Shown here: one piece after another, positions 1 to 8,492 of the stretch
Position numbering within the stretch: position 1 is the first letter of the stretch
Layout of the letters: each line of letters begins with the position of its first letter
From: Leisingera thetidis
Lineage (GTDB): Bacteria; Pseudomonadota; Alphaproteobacteria; Rhodobacterales; Rhodobacteraceae
Direction: 5' to 3'
Assembly (NCBI RefSeq): GCF_025857195.1
Contig: NZ_CP109787.1
Coordinates: 2,173,501-2,237,500 of the forward strand
DNA length: 64,000 nt
Translations under genes and position numbers: made by a program
Notes under the pieces: generated by a model
Database searches by the model: none
What the model was told of the DNA's origin: nothing
What the model saw: only the letters and a program-made list of their open reading frames with translations

Positions 1-317
1 CCCGAGGACTTGAACGGCTGCGCGATATTGACCAGCGGCAGGCCCTTTTCGCGGGCCGCCAGCGCCGCGGGCATCCATTCCACCGTCACATCGGCGCCGC
101 CGCCGGCAATCACCTGGGTCGGCGCGATGTCCGGGCCGCCCGGCAGGATGGTGACATTCAGGTCCTCTTCGCCGTAAAAGCCCTTGTCCAGCGCCACGTA
201 ATAGCCGGCGAACTGAGCCTGGGTCACCCATTTCAGCTGCAGCGTCACGTCATCGGCCGCCTGCGCCGCGCCTGCTGCCCCCAGCGCCAGGGCCGCCGCT
301 GTCAGAGTATGTTTCAT
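1..317 (-). CDS. ABC transporter substrate-binding protein, NMT1/THI5-like (partial, N-terminus only)
   Basis: Only the first 105 codons are present; the gene runs off the left edge. The product starts with a Sec-type signal peptide (about residues 1-20, ending AAQA). It is followed by a segment typical of the NMT1/THI5 family, with LKWVTQAQFAGYYVALDKGF and then GGPDIAPTQVIAGGGADVTV. These proteins bind pyrimidine-like or related small organic molecules in the periplasm for an ABC importer. The start is the ATG preceded by a GGAGACC Shine-Dalgarno sequence. Two permeases and an ATPase follow upstream on the same strand, next to dihydropyrimidinase, so a pyrimidine or pyrimidine-breakdown substrate is inferred. 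Confidence 0.85.
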   Translation of the reverse strand, partial: MKHTLTAAALALGAAGAAQAADDVTLQLKWVTQAQFAGYYVALDKGFYGEEDLNVTILPGGPDIAPTQVIAGGGADVTVEWMPAALAAREKGLPLVNIAQPFKSS

Positions 318-389
318 ATGATTGGTCTCCCTATTGGTTTTCACGTGTCCGTTTTTTGTTTCGCAGTTTCCCGCATGCGGTGTGCCCGC

Positions 390-1235
390 TCACCCCCGTT
401 GTGACGGATGCCAGAAGGTAAAGCTCTTCTCGATCAGCGCCACCAGCCCGTAAAAGGCCGAGCCCGCCAGCGCCGCCACCACGATCTCGGCCCAGACCAT
501 GTCCAGCGCCAGCTGGCCGACGCTGGTGGAAATGCGGAACCCCATGCCGACCGTGGGCGAGCCGAAGAACTCCGCCACAATCGCGCCGATCAGCGCCAGC
601 GTTGTCGAAATCTTCAGCCCGTTGAAGACAAAGGGCAGCGCCGCAGGCAGCCGCAGCTTGAAAAAGGCCTGCCAGTAGCTCGCCGCATAGGTCTGCATCA
701 GGTCGCGCTGCATCGCCGAGGTCTCGCGCAGGCCTGCCACGGTGTTCACCAGCATCGGAAAGAACACCATGACCACCACAACCGCGGCCTTGGAGTGCCA
801 GTCGAACCCGAACCACATCACCAGGATCGGCGCGGTGCCGACAATCGGCAGCGCCGCCACGAAGTTCCCCACCGGCAACAGCCCGCGGCGCAGGAAATCG
901 CTGCGGTCCACCAGAACCGCGGTCAGAAACGCCGCGCCGCAACCGATCGCATAGCCGCCAAGCGCGCCCTTCAGGATGGTCTGGGCAAAGTCCGCCCACA
1001 AGATCGGAATGCTGGAAGCAAACCGCGCCGCAATAACGGAAGGCGCCGGCAGGATCACCAGAGACACCTCCAGCCCGCGCACCATAAGCTCCCAGACCAC
1101 CAGCACCGTGACCCCGAAGATGGCCGGCACCAGCAACTGCACCGCGCGGGTCCCAGACGCAGGACTGTTTGCCAGTCGGCTGTTCAGCCACCAGCCCAGG
1201 CACCAGACAAGACCGGCAAGCACCGCCATCATCAT
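390..1235 (-). CDS. ABC transporter permease (BPD/SsuC-TauC type)
   Basis: The 281-residue membrane protein has the BPD_transp_1 architecture: an N-terminal helix pair, then a core of about five helices containing the cytoplasmic EAA-type loop (DLMQTYAASYWQAFFKLRLP, about residues 175-195). It resembles permeases that work with NMT1/THI5 binding proteins. It lies between the binding protein and a second permease on the same strand, so the importer probably uses a heterodimeric membrane domain. Three consecutive ATG codons open the frame; the first has a GGGGGA Shine-Dalgarno sequence at suitable distance and was chosen. Confidence 0.88.
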   Translation of the reverse strand: MMMAVLAGLVWCLGWWLNSRLANSPASGTRAVQLLVPAIFGVTVLVVWELMVRGLEVSLVILPAPSVIAARFASSIPILWADFAQTILKGALGGYAIGCGAAFLTAVLVDRSDFLRRGLLPVGNFVAALPIVGTAPILVMWFGFDWHSKAAVVVVMVFFPMLVNTVAGLRETSAMQRDLMQTYAASYWQAFFKLRLPAALPFVFNGLKISTTLALIGAIVAEFFGSPTVGMGFRISTSVGQLALDMVWAEIVVAALAGSAFYGLVALIEKSFTFWHPSQRG

Positions 1236-1252
1236 GACAGGATCCCCCTGTT

Positions 1253-1305
1253 CTTCTGGCTGAAAATATCCCGGTTGAGCCGCGCAGCGGCGAGGGCAGA
1301 GGCCT
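1253..1305. repeat. Degenerate copy of a roseobacter ATATCCCGG-type intergenic repeat
   Basis: The gap between the two permease genes carries TTCTGGCTGAAAATATCCCGG followed by a GC-rich segment ending in GAGGGCAGAGGCC. It resembles the fuller copies at 4760-4820 and 33397-33452 (a CTGG/GCC motif, AAATATCCCGGGGG, a small hairpin, GGGGGCAGCGCCCC). This copy has lost the clean hairpin. Confidence 0.45.
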
Positions 1306-1320
1306 CAATCCGAATATCAA

Positions 1321-2238
1321 TCATGCCCGCACCCCCATCCGCTTCAGCACCAGCTTCTCGATCAATCCGAGCAAAGCCACCAGCGCCGCGGCCAGAATTG
1401 CCGCTGCAAACAGCGCCGACCAGATCTGCACGGTCTGCCCGTAATAGCTGCCCGCCAGCAGCCGCGCCCCCAGGCCCGCGACCGCGCCGGTCGGCAGCTC
1501 GCCGACGATGGCCCCCACCAAGGACGCCGCAACGCCGATCTTCAGCGAGGCAAACAGATAGGGCATCGAGGATGGCAGCCGCAGCTTCCAGAACCCCTGG
1601 GCCGTATTGGCATTGTAGGTCTTGAGCAGGTCCAGCTGCATCGCATCCGGCGCCCGCAGCCCCTTCACCATGCCGACAACCACAGGGAAGAAGCTCAGAT
1701 AGGCCGAGATCACTGCCTTGGGAATGATTCCCTGCACCCCGATGGAATAGAGCACCACGATGATCATCGGCGCCAGCGCGATGATCGGGATGGTCTGGCT
1801 GACAATCGCCCAGGGCATCACCGACATATCCATCACCCGGCTATGCACGATGCCGACCGCCAGCAGAATGCCCAGTCCGGTGCCGATGGCAAATCCCAGC
1901 AAAGTGGCGCTCAGCGTCACCTGCGCGTGATGGACCAGGCTGCGCTTGGAGGTGATCTTCTTCTCTACCGTGGTCTGCCACAGCTCCACCGCCACCTGAT
2001 GCGGCGCCGGCAGCCGCGGGCGCTCCTGCATCCAGGTTTCGCCAACGGCAAATGTGTTCTTCGCCACCAGCCCGATTTCACTCATGTCCCGGCGCACCTT
2101 GGCACTGGGCGGGCTGACTTCGGCCCCTGCCCGCTCCGCTGAATCCAGCACGCCCTTGATGTTCATCGGCACGCAGGCCGCATACCAGAAGGCGATGATG
2201 GCGGCGAGAACGGCCAGGACAGCAACAAGGCTTTTCAT
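1321..2238 (-). CDS. ABC transporter permease (second subunit)
   Basis: The 305-residue permease has a first membrane segment at residues 4-20 and a soluble insert of about 90 residues. The BPD_transp_1 core follows, with an EAA-type loop around DLLKTYNANTAQGFWKLRLP. The frame stays open to 2301, but the ATG at 2238 has a GGAGGG Shine-Dalgarno sequence eight bases upstream and begins directly with the membrane helix, so it is preferred. The gene lies between the ATPase and the other permease. The long segment between the first and second helices is unusual compared with the partner permease. Confidence 0.86.
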   Translation of the reverse strand: MKSLVAVLAVLAAIIAFWYAACVPMNIKGVLDSAERAGAEVSPPSAKVRRDMSEIGLVAKNTFAVGETWMQERPRLPAPHQVAVELWQTTVEKKITSKRSLVHHAQVTLSATLLGFAIGTGLGILLAVGIVHSRVMDMSVMPWAIVSQTIPIIALAPMIIVVLYSIGVQGIIPKAVISAYLSFFPVVVGMVKGLRAPDAMQLDLLKTYNANTAQGFWKLRLPSSMPYLFASLKIGVAASLVGAIVGELPTGAVAGLGARLLAGSYYGQTVQIWSALFAAAILAAALVALLGLIEKLVLKRMGVRA

Positions 2239-2337
2239 GGCTGCGCCCTCCGCAAACGGCAGCCGCCCGGTGCACTGGGGAGGTACAGAGGGGGCACGCA
2301 TGCCGCCCTCCGGTTCCGGCGGGTCCGGCTGGCGAAC

Positions 2338-3177
2338 TCAGTCATCGCCATGCCCCGCCCGCAAGCCTTCGCGCACCCGGTGGGCGATCTCGATAAACTC
2401 CGGTCTGTCGCGGATATCGAGCGGCCGCTCCTGGGGCAATGTGCTGTCGATCACGTCATGGATGCGTCCGGGCCGCGGCGACATCACCACGATCTTGGTC
2501 GACAGGTACACCGCCTCCGGAATCGAGTGGGTGACAAAGCCGATGGTCTTGTTGGTCCGCGCCCACAGCTTCAAAAGCTGCTCATTCAGGTGGTCGCGCA
2601 CGATCTCATCCAGCGCCCCGAAGGGTTCATCCATCAAGAGGATATCGGCATCAAATGCCAGCGCCCGCGCGATGCTGGCGCGCTGCTGCATGCCGCCCGA
2701 CAGCTGCCAGGGAAACTTGCCGCCAAAGCCTGACAATTCAACAAGTTCCAGCACTTCGTTTACGCGCTTTTCCTGCTCCGCCCTGGAGTATCCCATGATC
2801 TCCAGCGGCAGCTTGACGTTCTTGGCGATGGTCCGCCACGGGTACAGCCCCGCGGCCTGAAACACATAACCATAAGCCCGGTTGCGGCGCGCCTCGTCCG
2901 GGGTCATGCCGTTGACGCTGAGTGTGCCGCCGGTGGGGGTCTCCAGCGCCGCGATACAGCGCAGGAACGTGGTCTTGCCGCAGCCCGACGGCCCGATGAA
3001 GGAGACAAACTCCCCTCTGCTGATCTCCAGGCTGATGTCCTTCAGCGCATGCACCGGCCCGTCGTTCGTCTCAAACGTCAGATCCAGGTTCCGGGCTTCG
3101 ATCACGGTCTCGGCTGGGGCTGCGCCGGAAGCGGCGGCCTCGGGTCGGATTGCCTGGGTGGTCGGTTCCATATTCAT
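2338..3177 (-). CDS. ABC transporter ATP-binding protein
   Basis: The 279-residue nucleotide-binding domain belongs to the nitrate/sulfonate/taurine (SsuB/TauB/ThiZ-like) ATPases. The Walker A motif GPSGCGKTT is at residues 62-70, the ABC signature LSGGMQQR at about 158-165 and the Walker B motif LLMDEP at about 178-183. It energises the two permeases encoded downstream. The gene is separated from dihydropyrimidinase upstream by a strong hairpin with a T-run (3204-3231), so the importer may be expressed at a lower level than the enzymes or from its own promoter. Confidence 0.92.
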   Translation of the reverse strand: MNMEPTTQAIRPEAAASGAAPAETVIEARNLDLTFETNDGPVHALKDISLEISRGEFVSFIGPSGCGKTTFLRCIAALETPTGGTLSVNGMTPDEARRNRAYGYVFQAAGLYPWRTIAKNVKLPLEIMGYSRAEQEKRVNEVLELVELSGFGGKFPWQLSGGMQQRASIARALAFDADILLMDEPFGALDEIVRDHLNEQLLKLWARTNKTIGFVTHSIPEAVYLSTKIVVMSPRPGRIHDVIDSTLPQERPLDIRDRPEFIEIAHRVREGLRAGHGDD

Positions 3178-3199
3178 ATCTTCGCCTTGATTTCATACA

Positions 3200-3231
3200 G
3201 GAAAACGGGCCGCCGGTACCGGCAGCCCGTT
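3200..3231 (-). terminator. Rho-independent terminator-like hairpin after dihydropyrimidinase
   Basis: Read on the minus strand, AACGGGC and GCCCGTT flank an inner GCCGG-TA-CCGGC, joined through one U-G wobble. This gives a nearly continuous 13-bp stem followed by TTTT. It lies between the hydA stop and the ATPase start, inside what would otherwise be one transcription unit. Confidence 0.72.
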
Positions 3232-3238
3232 CCTGGTT

Positions 3239-4693
3239 TCAAACACCTGTTGCCGGGATGCCGGTCCGCTCGACGGGACGCGGCGCGGTCAGCTCTTTCC
3301 AGGTGCTGAGCGCCTTGTTGACCGTGGTGTTGGCCTCCCGCGAGACGAACTTGCCGTGGCCCTCCTGGCACTTGATCTCGCCGTCATGCACCGCCACATG
3401 GCCGCGGGTCAGGGTAAAGCGCGGCAGCCCCTGCACCTCATGCCCTTCGAACACATTGTAGTCGATCGAGGACTGCTGGCTGGCGGCGGAAATCGTCTTG
3501 CGCTTCTGCGGGTCCCAGACCACCAGGTCAGCGTCGGCGCCGACCAGAACCGCGCCTTTTTTCGGGTAGCAATTCAGGATCTTGGCGATGTTTGTTGAGG
3601 TCACTGCGACAAACTCGTTCGGCGTCAGGCGGCCGGTTTCGACGCCATGGGTCCACAGCATCGGCATCCGGTCTTCCAGCCCGCCGGTGCCGTTCGGGAT
3701 CTTGGTGAAATCGCCGACCCCATAGCGCTTCTGCTCGGTGGTAAAGGCGCAGTGGTCCGTCGCCACCACCGACAGCGAGCCGGACTGCAGACCGGCCCAC
3801 AGGCTGTCCTGATGCTGCTTGTTGCGGAACGGCGGCGACATCACCCGGCGGGCGGCGTGGTCCCAGTCCTTGTTGAAATACTCGCTTTCATCCAGGGTCA
3901 GATGCTGGATCAGCGGTTCGCCCCAGACCCGCTTGCCCTGCATCCGGGCGCGGCGGATGGCCTCGTGGCTGTCCTCGCAGGAGGTATGCACCACATAAAG
4001 CGGCACGCCTGCCATATCGGCGATCATGATGGCGCGGTTGGTCGCCTCGCCCTCCACCTGGGGCGGCCGGGAATAGGCGTGCGCCTCAGGACCGGTATTG
4101 CCCTCGGCCAGCAGCTTGGCCTGCAGCTCGGCCACCACGTCGCCGTTTTCGGCATGCACCAGCGCGATGCCGCCCAGTTCCGAGAGACGTTTGAAGGAGG
4201 CATACAGTTCGTCATCATTCACCATCAGCGCGCCCTTGTAGGCCATGAAGTGCTTGAAGGTGTTGATGCCGCGTTCCTGGATCACGGTCTTGATGTCGTC
4301 AAAGACCTGCTCGCCCCACCAGGTCACCGCCATGTGGAAGGAGTAGTCGCAATTGGCCCGGGTCGATTTGTTGTCCCAGCGCTTCAAGGCGTCCAGCAAG
4401 CTCTCGCCCGGATTGGGCAGCGCAAAGTCCACCACCATGGTGGTGCCGCCCGCCAGGCCCGCGCGGGTGCCGGACTCGAAATCATCCGAGGAATAAGTCC
4501 CCATGAAGGGCATCTCCAGATGGGTATGCGGATCGATCCCGCCCGGCATCACATAGCAGCCGGTGGCATCCAGCTCCTCATCGCCTTTCAGGTTCGGGCC
4601 GATCTCGGCAATCACTCCGTTCTCAACAAGCACATCGGCCTTATAGGTCAGATCGGCGGTCACGATGGTGCCGTTTCTGATGACTTTACTCAT
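3239..4693 (-). CDS. hydA: Dihydropyrimidinase
   Basis: The 484-residue enzyme opens the ring of 5,6-dihydrouracil or dihydrothymine to give N-carbamoyl-beta-amino acids, the second step of reductive pyrimidine degradation. It has the cyclic amidohydrolase metal site: H56 and H58 in DPHTHLEM, the carboxylated lysine K153 in AYKGALM, H180 in ALVHAENGD, H236 in VVHTSCEDS and D313 in ATDHCAF. Length and motifs match D-hydantoinase/dihydropyrimidinase. The amidohydrolase for the next step lies upstream on the same strand and preA/preT for the first step are nearby, which favours dihydropyrimidinase over a hydantoinase used only on hydantoins. Confidence 0.93.
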   Translation of the reverse strand: MSKVIRNGTIVTADLTYKADVLVENGVIAEIGPNLKGDEELDATGCYVMPGGIDPHTHLEMPFMGTYSSDDFESGTRAGLAGGTTMVVDFALPNPGESLLDALKRWDNKSTRANCDYSFHMAVTWWGEQVFDDIKTVIQERGINTFKHFMAYKGALMVNDDELYASFKRLSELGGIALVHAENGDVVAELQAKLLAEGNTGPEAHAYSRPPQVEGEATNRAIMIADMAGVPLYVVHTSCEDSHEAIRRARMQGKRVWGEPLIQHLTLDESEYFNKDWDHAARRVMSPPFRNKQHQDSLWAGLQSGSLSVVATDHCAFTTEQKRYGVGDFTKIPNGTGGLEDRMPMLWTHGVETGRLTPNEFVAVTSTNIAKILNCYPKKGAVLVGADADLVVWDPQKRKTISAASQQSSIDYNVFEGHEVQGLPRFTLTRGHVAVHDGEIKCQEGHGKFVSREANTTVNKALSTWKELTAPRPVERTGIPATGV

Positions 4694-4759
4694 TGCTATA
4701 ACTCCCTGAACCGGGGCGCATTTTCACGCCTCCACTTAGTCTTGAAGAACAAGATCCCT

Positions 4760-4820
4760 TGTTCATCTGGCCGGAAATATCCCGGGGGAGCGGCCCGAAA
4801 GGCCGCGGGGGCAGCGCCCC
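4760..4820. repeat. ATATCCCGGGGG intergenic repeat with two small hairpins
   Basis: The gap between dihydropyrimidinase and the upstream amidohydrolase contains TTCATCTGGCCGGAAATAT and CCCGGGGGA. A GCGGCC-CGAAA-GGCCGC hairpin (4790-4806) and GGGGGCAGCGCCCC follow. The same arrangement recurs at 33397-33452 and, decayed, at 1253-1305. It may act as a transcript-end or mRNA-stability element for the amidohydrolase message. Confidence 0.6.
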
Positions 4821-6071
4821 TTACTCCACGATTTCCGCAGTCTCGACCACCGCATGGAACAGCACATTGGCGCCAGCCTCGGCCCATTCCTTGCTGATCT
4901 CCTCCGCTTCGTTGTGGCTGAGGCCATCGACACAGGGGCACATCACCATCGCCGTGGGTGCCACCCGGTTGATCCAGCAGGCATCATGGCCGGCGCCGGA
5001 AATCAAATCCTGATGCGAATAGCCCAGCCGCTCCGCCGCATTGCGCACCGCGGCCACGCAGCCCTCGTCAAAACTCACGGGATCAAAGCCGCCGACCTTT
5101 TCATATGCGATCTCCACCTCCATCGCCTCGGCAATCTGGGTGGCCTTCTCGCGCAAGCGGTTTTCCATATCGGTGATCACGTCCAGGTCCGGGCTGCGGA
5201 AATCGACGGTAAAGACCGCCTTGCCCGGGATCACGTTGCGCGAGTTGGGATAGACGTCGATATGGCCTGCCGCCCCCACCGCATGCGGCGCATGGCTCCA
5301 GGCGATTTCGTCCACCGCCTCCAGGATCCGCGCCATCGCCAGACCTGCATTGCGGCGCATCGGCATCGGGGTGGAGCCGGTATGGGCGTCCTTGCCGGTG
5401 ATGGTCACCTGGGTCCAGCTGAGGCCCTGGCCGTGGGTCACCACGCCGATGTCCTTGCCTTCGGCCTCCAGGATCGGCCCCTGTTCGATATGCAGCTCAA
5501 AAAAGGCGTGCATCTTGCGGGCGCCGGTTTCCTCTTCGCCGCGCCAGCCGATGCGTTTCAGTTCGTCGCCGAACTTTTTGCCTTCGGCATCCTCCCGGCC
5601 ATAGGCCCAATCCTGGGTATGGATACCCGCAAACACACCCGACGACAGCATCGCCGGGGCAAAGCGGGTGCCTTCCTCATTGGTGAAATTGGTGACCACA
5701 ACCGGGTGTTTGGTCCTGATGTTCATGTCGTTGAGCGAACGGATCAGCTCCAGCCCGCCGAGCACGCCAAGCACCCCGTCATATTTGCCGCCGGTCGGCT
5801 GGGTGTCGAGATGCGAGCCGACATAGACCGGCAGTGCTTCCGGATCGGTGCCTTCCCGCCGCGCAAACATGTTGCCCATCTGGTCAAGCCCCATGGTGCA
5901 GCCCGCCTCCTCGCACCATTTCTGGAACAGGGCGCGGCCTTCGCCATCCTCATCCGTCAGGGTCTGGCGGTTGTTGCCGCCCGCAACACCGGGCCCGATC
6001 CTGGCCATCTCCATCAGGCTGTCCCACAGCCTGTCGCCATTGATCTTCAAATTTTGTCCAAGCGACGTCAT
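4821..6071 (-). CDS. Zn-dependent N-carbamoyl-beta-alanine (N-carbamoyl-L-amino acid) amidohydrolase
   Basis: The 416-residue M20-family hydrolase removes the carbamoyl group from N-carbamoyl-beta-alanine or N-carbamoyl-beta-aminoisobutyrate, the last step of reductive pyrimidine breakdown. Metal and catalytic motifs are GSHLDTQPTGGKYDG (H87, D98), NEEGTRF (E132/E133), HIEQGP (H194) and SGAGHDACW near the C-terminus. The frame is open 47 codons further upstream, but the ATG at 6071 has a GGAAG Shine-Dalgarno sequence and matches the usual family start. It is the first gene of the leftward unit and its upstream region carries a perfect RutR-type box. Alternative names for this family are HyuC, AmaB and allantoate amidohydrolase. 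Confidence 0.9.
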   Translation of the reverse strand: MTSLGQNLKINGDRLWDSLMEMARIGPGVAGGNNRQTLTDEDGEGRALFQKWCEEAGCTMGLDQMGNMFARREGTDPEALPVYVGSHLDTQPTGGKYDGVLGVLGGLELIRSLNDMNIRTKHPVVVTNFTNEEGTRFAPAMLSSGVFAGIHTQDWAYGREDAEGKKFGDELKRIGWRGEEETGARKMHAFFELHIEQGPILEAEGKDIGVVTHGQGLSWTQVTITGKDAHTGSTPMPMRRNAGLAMARILEAVDEIAWSHAPHAVGAAGHIDVYPNSRNVIPGKAVFTVDFRSPDLDVITDMENRLREKATQIAEAMEVEIAYEKVGGFDPVSFDEGCVAAVRNAAERLGYSHQDLISGAGHDACWINRVAPTAMVMCPCVDGLSHNEAEEISKEWAEAGANVLFHAVVETAEIVE

Positions 6072-6189
6072 CACGAGCTTCCTTCCCTGTTCGCCCGTCT
6101 TTGCGGGCTCCCTTCGGCTTGGCGCCGTATTTAGGTGGCTTCGAGTGCCGGTCTCCGTCAAAGCCAGCCCTTTTGATGCCGGCCTTTGA

Positions 6190-6207
6190 TTTGACCAACT
6201 GGTCAAA
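6190..6207. promoter_or_regulatory. RutR-type operator (TTGACCA-N2-TGGTCAA)
   Basis: TTTGACCAACTGGTCAAA is a perfect inverted repeat with a two-base centre. It matches the known E. coli RutR consensus TTGACCAnnTGGTCAA at every defined position. It lies between the divergent amidohydrolase gene (start 6071) and the rutR-like gene (start 6342), so it can control both promoters. A weaker copy is at 9911-9928 before preT. Confidence 0.85.
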
Positions 6208-6341
6208 CTCACGCTATCACGGGTTCACCACCAGTCAAGAAATTGCCGCAGGACCCTTGAAAAAATCGGCCCTTTTGCCGGAAACAGATGAAATTCCGCG
6301 CTTTCGCTGGCAGAAGGCGGCAGAACCAGACAAGGACGACC

Positions 6342-6956
6342 ATGCCCGCAGACCGCGCGCCCACCCGCATTCAGAAGAAGAATCGCGCCGCCATCCTGGA
6401 GGCAGCGCTGGACGTGTTTTCCAGCCATGGATTCCGCGGCTCGACCGTGGACCAGATCGCCAAGGCGGCCGGGCTGTCAAAGCCCAACCTGCTCTATTAT
6501 TTCCCCTCCAAGGAAGCGATCTTCAACGAGCTGATGGCGGCGCTGCTGGACACCTGGCTGGATCCGCTGCGGGCCCTCAATCCCGATGGCGAGCCTCTGG
6601 AGGAAATCCTTGCCTATGTGCAGCGCAAGCTGCAAATGAGCCGGGACTTCCCGCGCGAAAGCCGTCTCTATGCCAATGAGATCGTGCAGGGCGCGCCACG
6701 GCTGCAAGAGGTTATTGCCGGGGATCTGAAAGTGCTGGTGGATGAGAAGGCGGAGCTGCTGCAGGGCTGGATGGATGCCGGGCGGATCAACCGGGCACAT
6801 CCCAAGCACCTGCTGTTTTCGATCTGGTCGCTGACCCAGCACTATGCGGATTTCGATGCCCAGGTGCGCACGCTGATGGGCGGCGAAGACCCTTTCGACG
6901 CCGCACCGCAATACCTGGAAACCCTGTACCGCCGGATGCTTACACCGCGCAGCTGA
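6342..6956 (+). CDS. rutR: TetR-family regulator, RutR type
   Basis: The 204-residue protein has an N-terminal TetR helix-turn-helix (TVDQIAKAAGLSKPNLLYYF, about residues 38-57). Its C-terminal ligand domain is typical of RutR/YcdC (SRLYANEIVQGAPRLQEVI). RutR senses uracil/thymine and represses pyrimidine-catabolic genes. The ATG at 6342 was chosen over one at 6288 because AAGGAC lies just upstream and family members start close to this point. The gene is divergent from the amidohydrolase with a perfect RutR box between them, and convergent with preA. Its regulation of the surrounding pathway is inferred from these sites. Confidence 0.9.
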   Translation: MPADRAPTRIQKKNRAAILEAALDVFSSHGFRGSTVDQIAKAAGLSKPNLLYYFPSKEAIFNELMAALLDTWLDPLRALNPDGEPLEEILAYVQRKLQMSRDFPRESRLYANEIVQGAPRLQEVIAGDLKVLVDEKAELLQGWMDAGRINRAHPKHLLFSIWSLTQHYADFDAQVRTLMGGEDPFDAAPQYLETLYRRMLTPRS

Positions 6957-6996
6957 TCCTTCACCCGCCTTCGGATACGCTTCGGGAAAGCCAAGC

Positions 6997-7094
6997 CCTC
7001 CCGCGCCCGCAGGTGCCATCAGCTGTTGCTGATGCCCCCTTGGCGGCCTTGGGCCCGGCGCCGCGCAATGCGCGGCGCCGGGCCCAACGGGAGG
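6997..7094. repeat. Structured dispersed repeat, complete copy (three-way-junction-like)
   Basis: The segment folds on paper into an outer stem CCTCCCG (6997-7003) with CGGGAGG (7088-7094), a first hairpin ATCAGC-TGTT-GCTGAT (7018-7033), and a second hairpin with a perfect 18-bp stem TTGGGCCCGGCGCCGCGC (7049-7066) and a three-base loop. It lies between convergent rutR and preA, so it may end transcription from both sides. A related, interrupted copy is at 60793-60978. Confidence 0.75.
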
Positions 7095-7162
7095 AGTGTC
7101 TCCGGAACGGAGACCGACGACGGGCGGGAGAGTTTCCTTGTTTCCCAGCCCGCCGGTGCGGG

Positions 7163-8467
7163 TTATTCGGCGGCTGTTGCCGCCGGGTTGTTCGGATGTG
7201 TGGTCCAATTGGCGTAATCGCCCGAGACCACCTCGCCGGTGCGTTCGTCAATCTGGCCCGCCGGCACCTCTTCCATCGTGATGCAGCCCTCGACCGGGCA
7301 GACATTCACACAGAGGTTGCAGGCGACGCATTCGTCGTCCTTCACGGTGAACACCCGGTCCGCGCTCATCGCGATGGCCTGGTGCGAGGTATCCTCGCAG
7401 GCCGCATAGCAGCGGCCGCATTTGATGCAGTCGTCCTGGCTGATCCGTGCCTTGGTGACATAGTTCAGGTCCAGATACTGCCAGTCGGTCACATTCGGCA
7501 CCGCCATGCCGATGAAATCCCGGGTCGAGGTATAACCTTTCTCATCCATCCAGGCGGACAGGCCGGAGATCATTTCCTGAACCACCTTGAAACCATAGGT
7601 CATCGCCGCGGTGCAGACCTGCACGTTGCCGGCACCCATCGCCATGAACTCCGCCGCGTCGCGCCAGGTGGTGACGCCGCCGATGGCCGAGATCGGCAGG
7701 CCGCGGGTCTGTGCGTCACGGGCAATTTCCGCCACCATGTTCAGCGCAATCGGCTTCACCGCCGGGCCGCAATAGCCGCCGTGGGTGCCCTTGCCGGCGA
7801 TGGTCGGCTCCGGCGCCATATTGTCGAGATCCACCGAGGTGATCGAGTTGATGGTGTTGATCAGGCTGACCGCATCAGCGTTGCCCGCATGCGCCGCGCG
7901 GGCCGGGTGGCGGATATCTGTGATGTTCGGGGTCAGCTTCACGATCACCGGCTTGGAATAGTACTGCTTGCACCACTCGGTGACCATCTGGATGTACTCC
8001 GGCACCTGACCCACCGCAGACCCCATGCCGCGTTCGGCCATGCCGTGCGGGCAGCCGAAGTTCAGCTCGATCCCGTCGGCGCCGGTGGCCTCGACCTGCG
8101 GCAGGATGTCCTTCCACGCCTGCTCCTCGCAGGGCACCATCAGCGAGACGATCACCGCCCGGTCGGGGTAGTCCTTCTTGACGCGGGTGATTTCCGCGAG
8201 GTTGGTCTGCAGGGGACGGTCGGTGATCAGCTCGATGTTGTTCAAACCCAGCAGGCGCCGGTCAGCGCCCCAGATCGCGCCATAGCGCGGGCCGTTCACA
8301 TTGACCACCGGCGGGCCTTCGGCGCCCAGCGTCTTCCAGACCACACCGCCCCAGCCGGCCTCGAATGCGCGGCGGACGTTGTATTCCTTGTCGGTCGGCG
8401 GCGCCGAGGCCAGCCAGAACGGGTTCGGGGATTTGATCCCCAGAAATTCTGTTGTCAGATCAGCCAT
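7163..8467 (-). CDS. preA: NAD-dependent dihydropyrimidine dehydrogenase subunit PreA
   Basis: The 434-residue protein pairs a dihydroorotate-dehydrogenase-like FMN barrel (about residues 1-310, with GIKSPNPFWLASAPPTDK at the start and NFGCPHGMAERGMGSAVGQ around the flavin site) with a C-terminal 2[4Fe-4S] ferredoxin domain (CIKCGRCYAAC and CVACNLCVNVCP). Together with PreT it interconverts uracil or thymine and the 5,6-dihydro forms, the first reductive step. It follows preT after 53 bases that contain a short hairpin. The domain order matches the C-terminal half of eukaryotic dihydropyrimidine dehydrogenase. Confidence 0.94.
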   Translation of the reverse strand: MADLTTEFLGIKSPNPFWLASAPPTDKEYNVRRAFEAGWGGVVWKTLGAEGPPVVNVNGPRYGAIWGADRRLLGLNNIELITDRPLQTNLAEITRVKKDYPDRAVIVSLMVPCEEQAWKDILPQVEATGADGIELNFGCPHGMAERGMGSAVGQVPEYIQMVTEWCKQYYSKPVIVKLTPNITDIRHPARAAHAGNADAVSLINTINSITSVDLDNMAPEPTIAGKGTHGGYCGPAVKPIALNMVAEIARDAQTRGLPISAIGGVTTWRDAAEFMAMGAGNVQVCTAAMTYGFKVVQEMISGLSAWMDEKGYTSTRDFIGMAVPNVTDWQYLDLNYVTKARISQDDCIKCGRCYAACEDTSHQAIAMSADRVFTVKDDECVACNLCVNVCPVEGCITMEEVPAGQIDERTGEVVSGDYANWTTHPNNPAATAAE

Positions 8468-8492
8468 TTGATCTCTCCTCTTAAGGCTAGCT

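Noticed and set aside
5872..5887. TTGCCCATCTGGTCAA, one mismatch from the RutR box, inside the amidohydrolase gene
   Set aside because: It encodes part of the family-conserved DQMGN segment, so protein constraint explains it. RutR can bind inside genes, but nothing else supports a site here.
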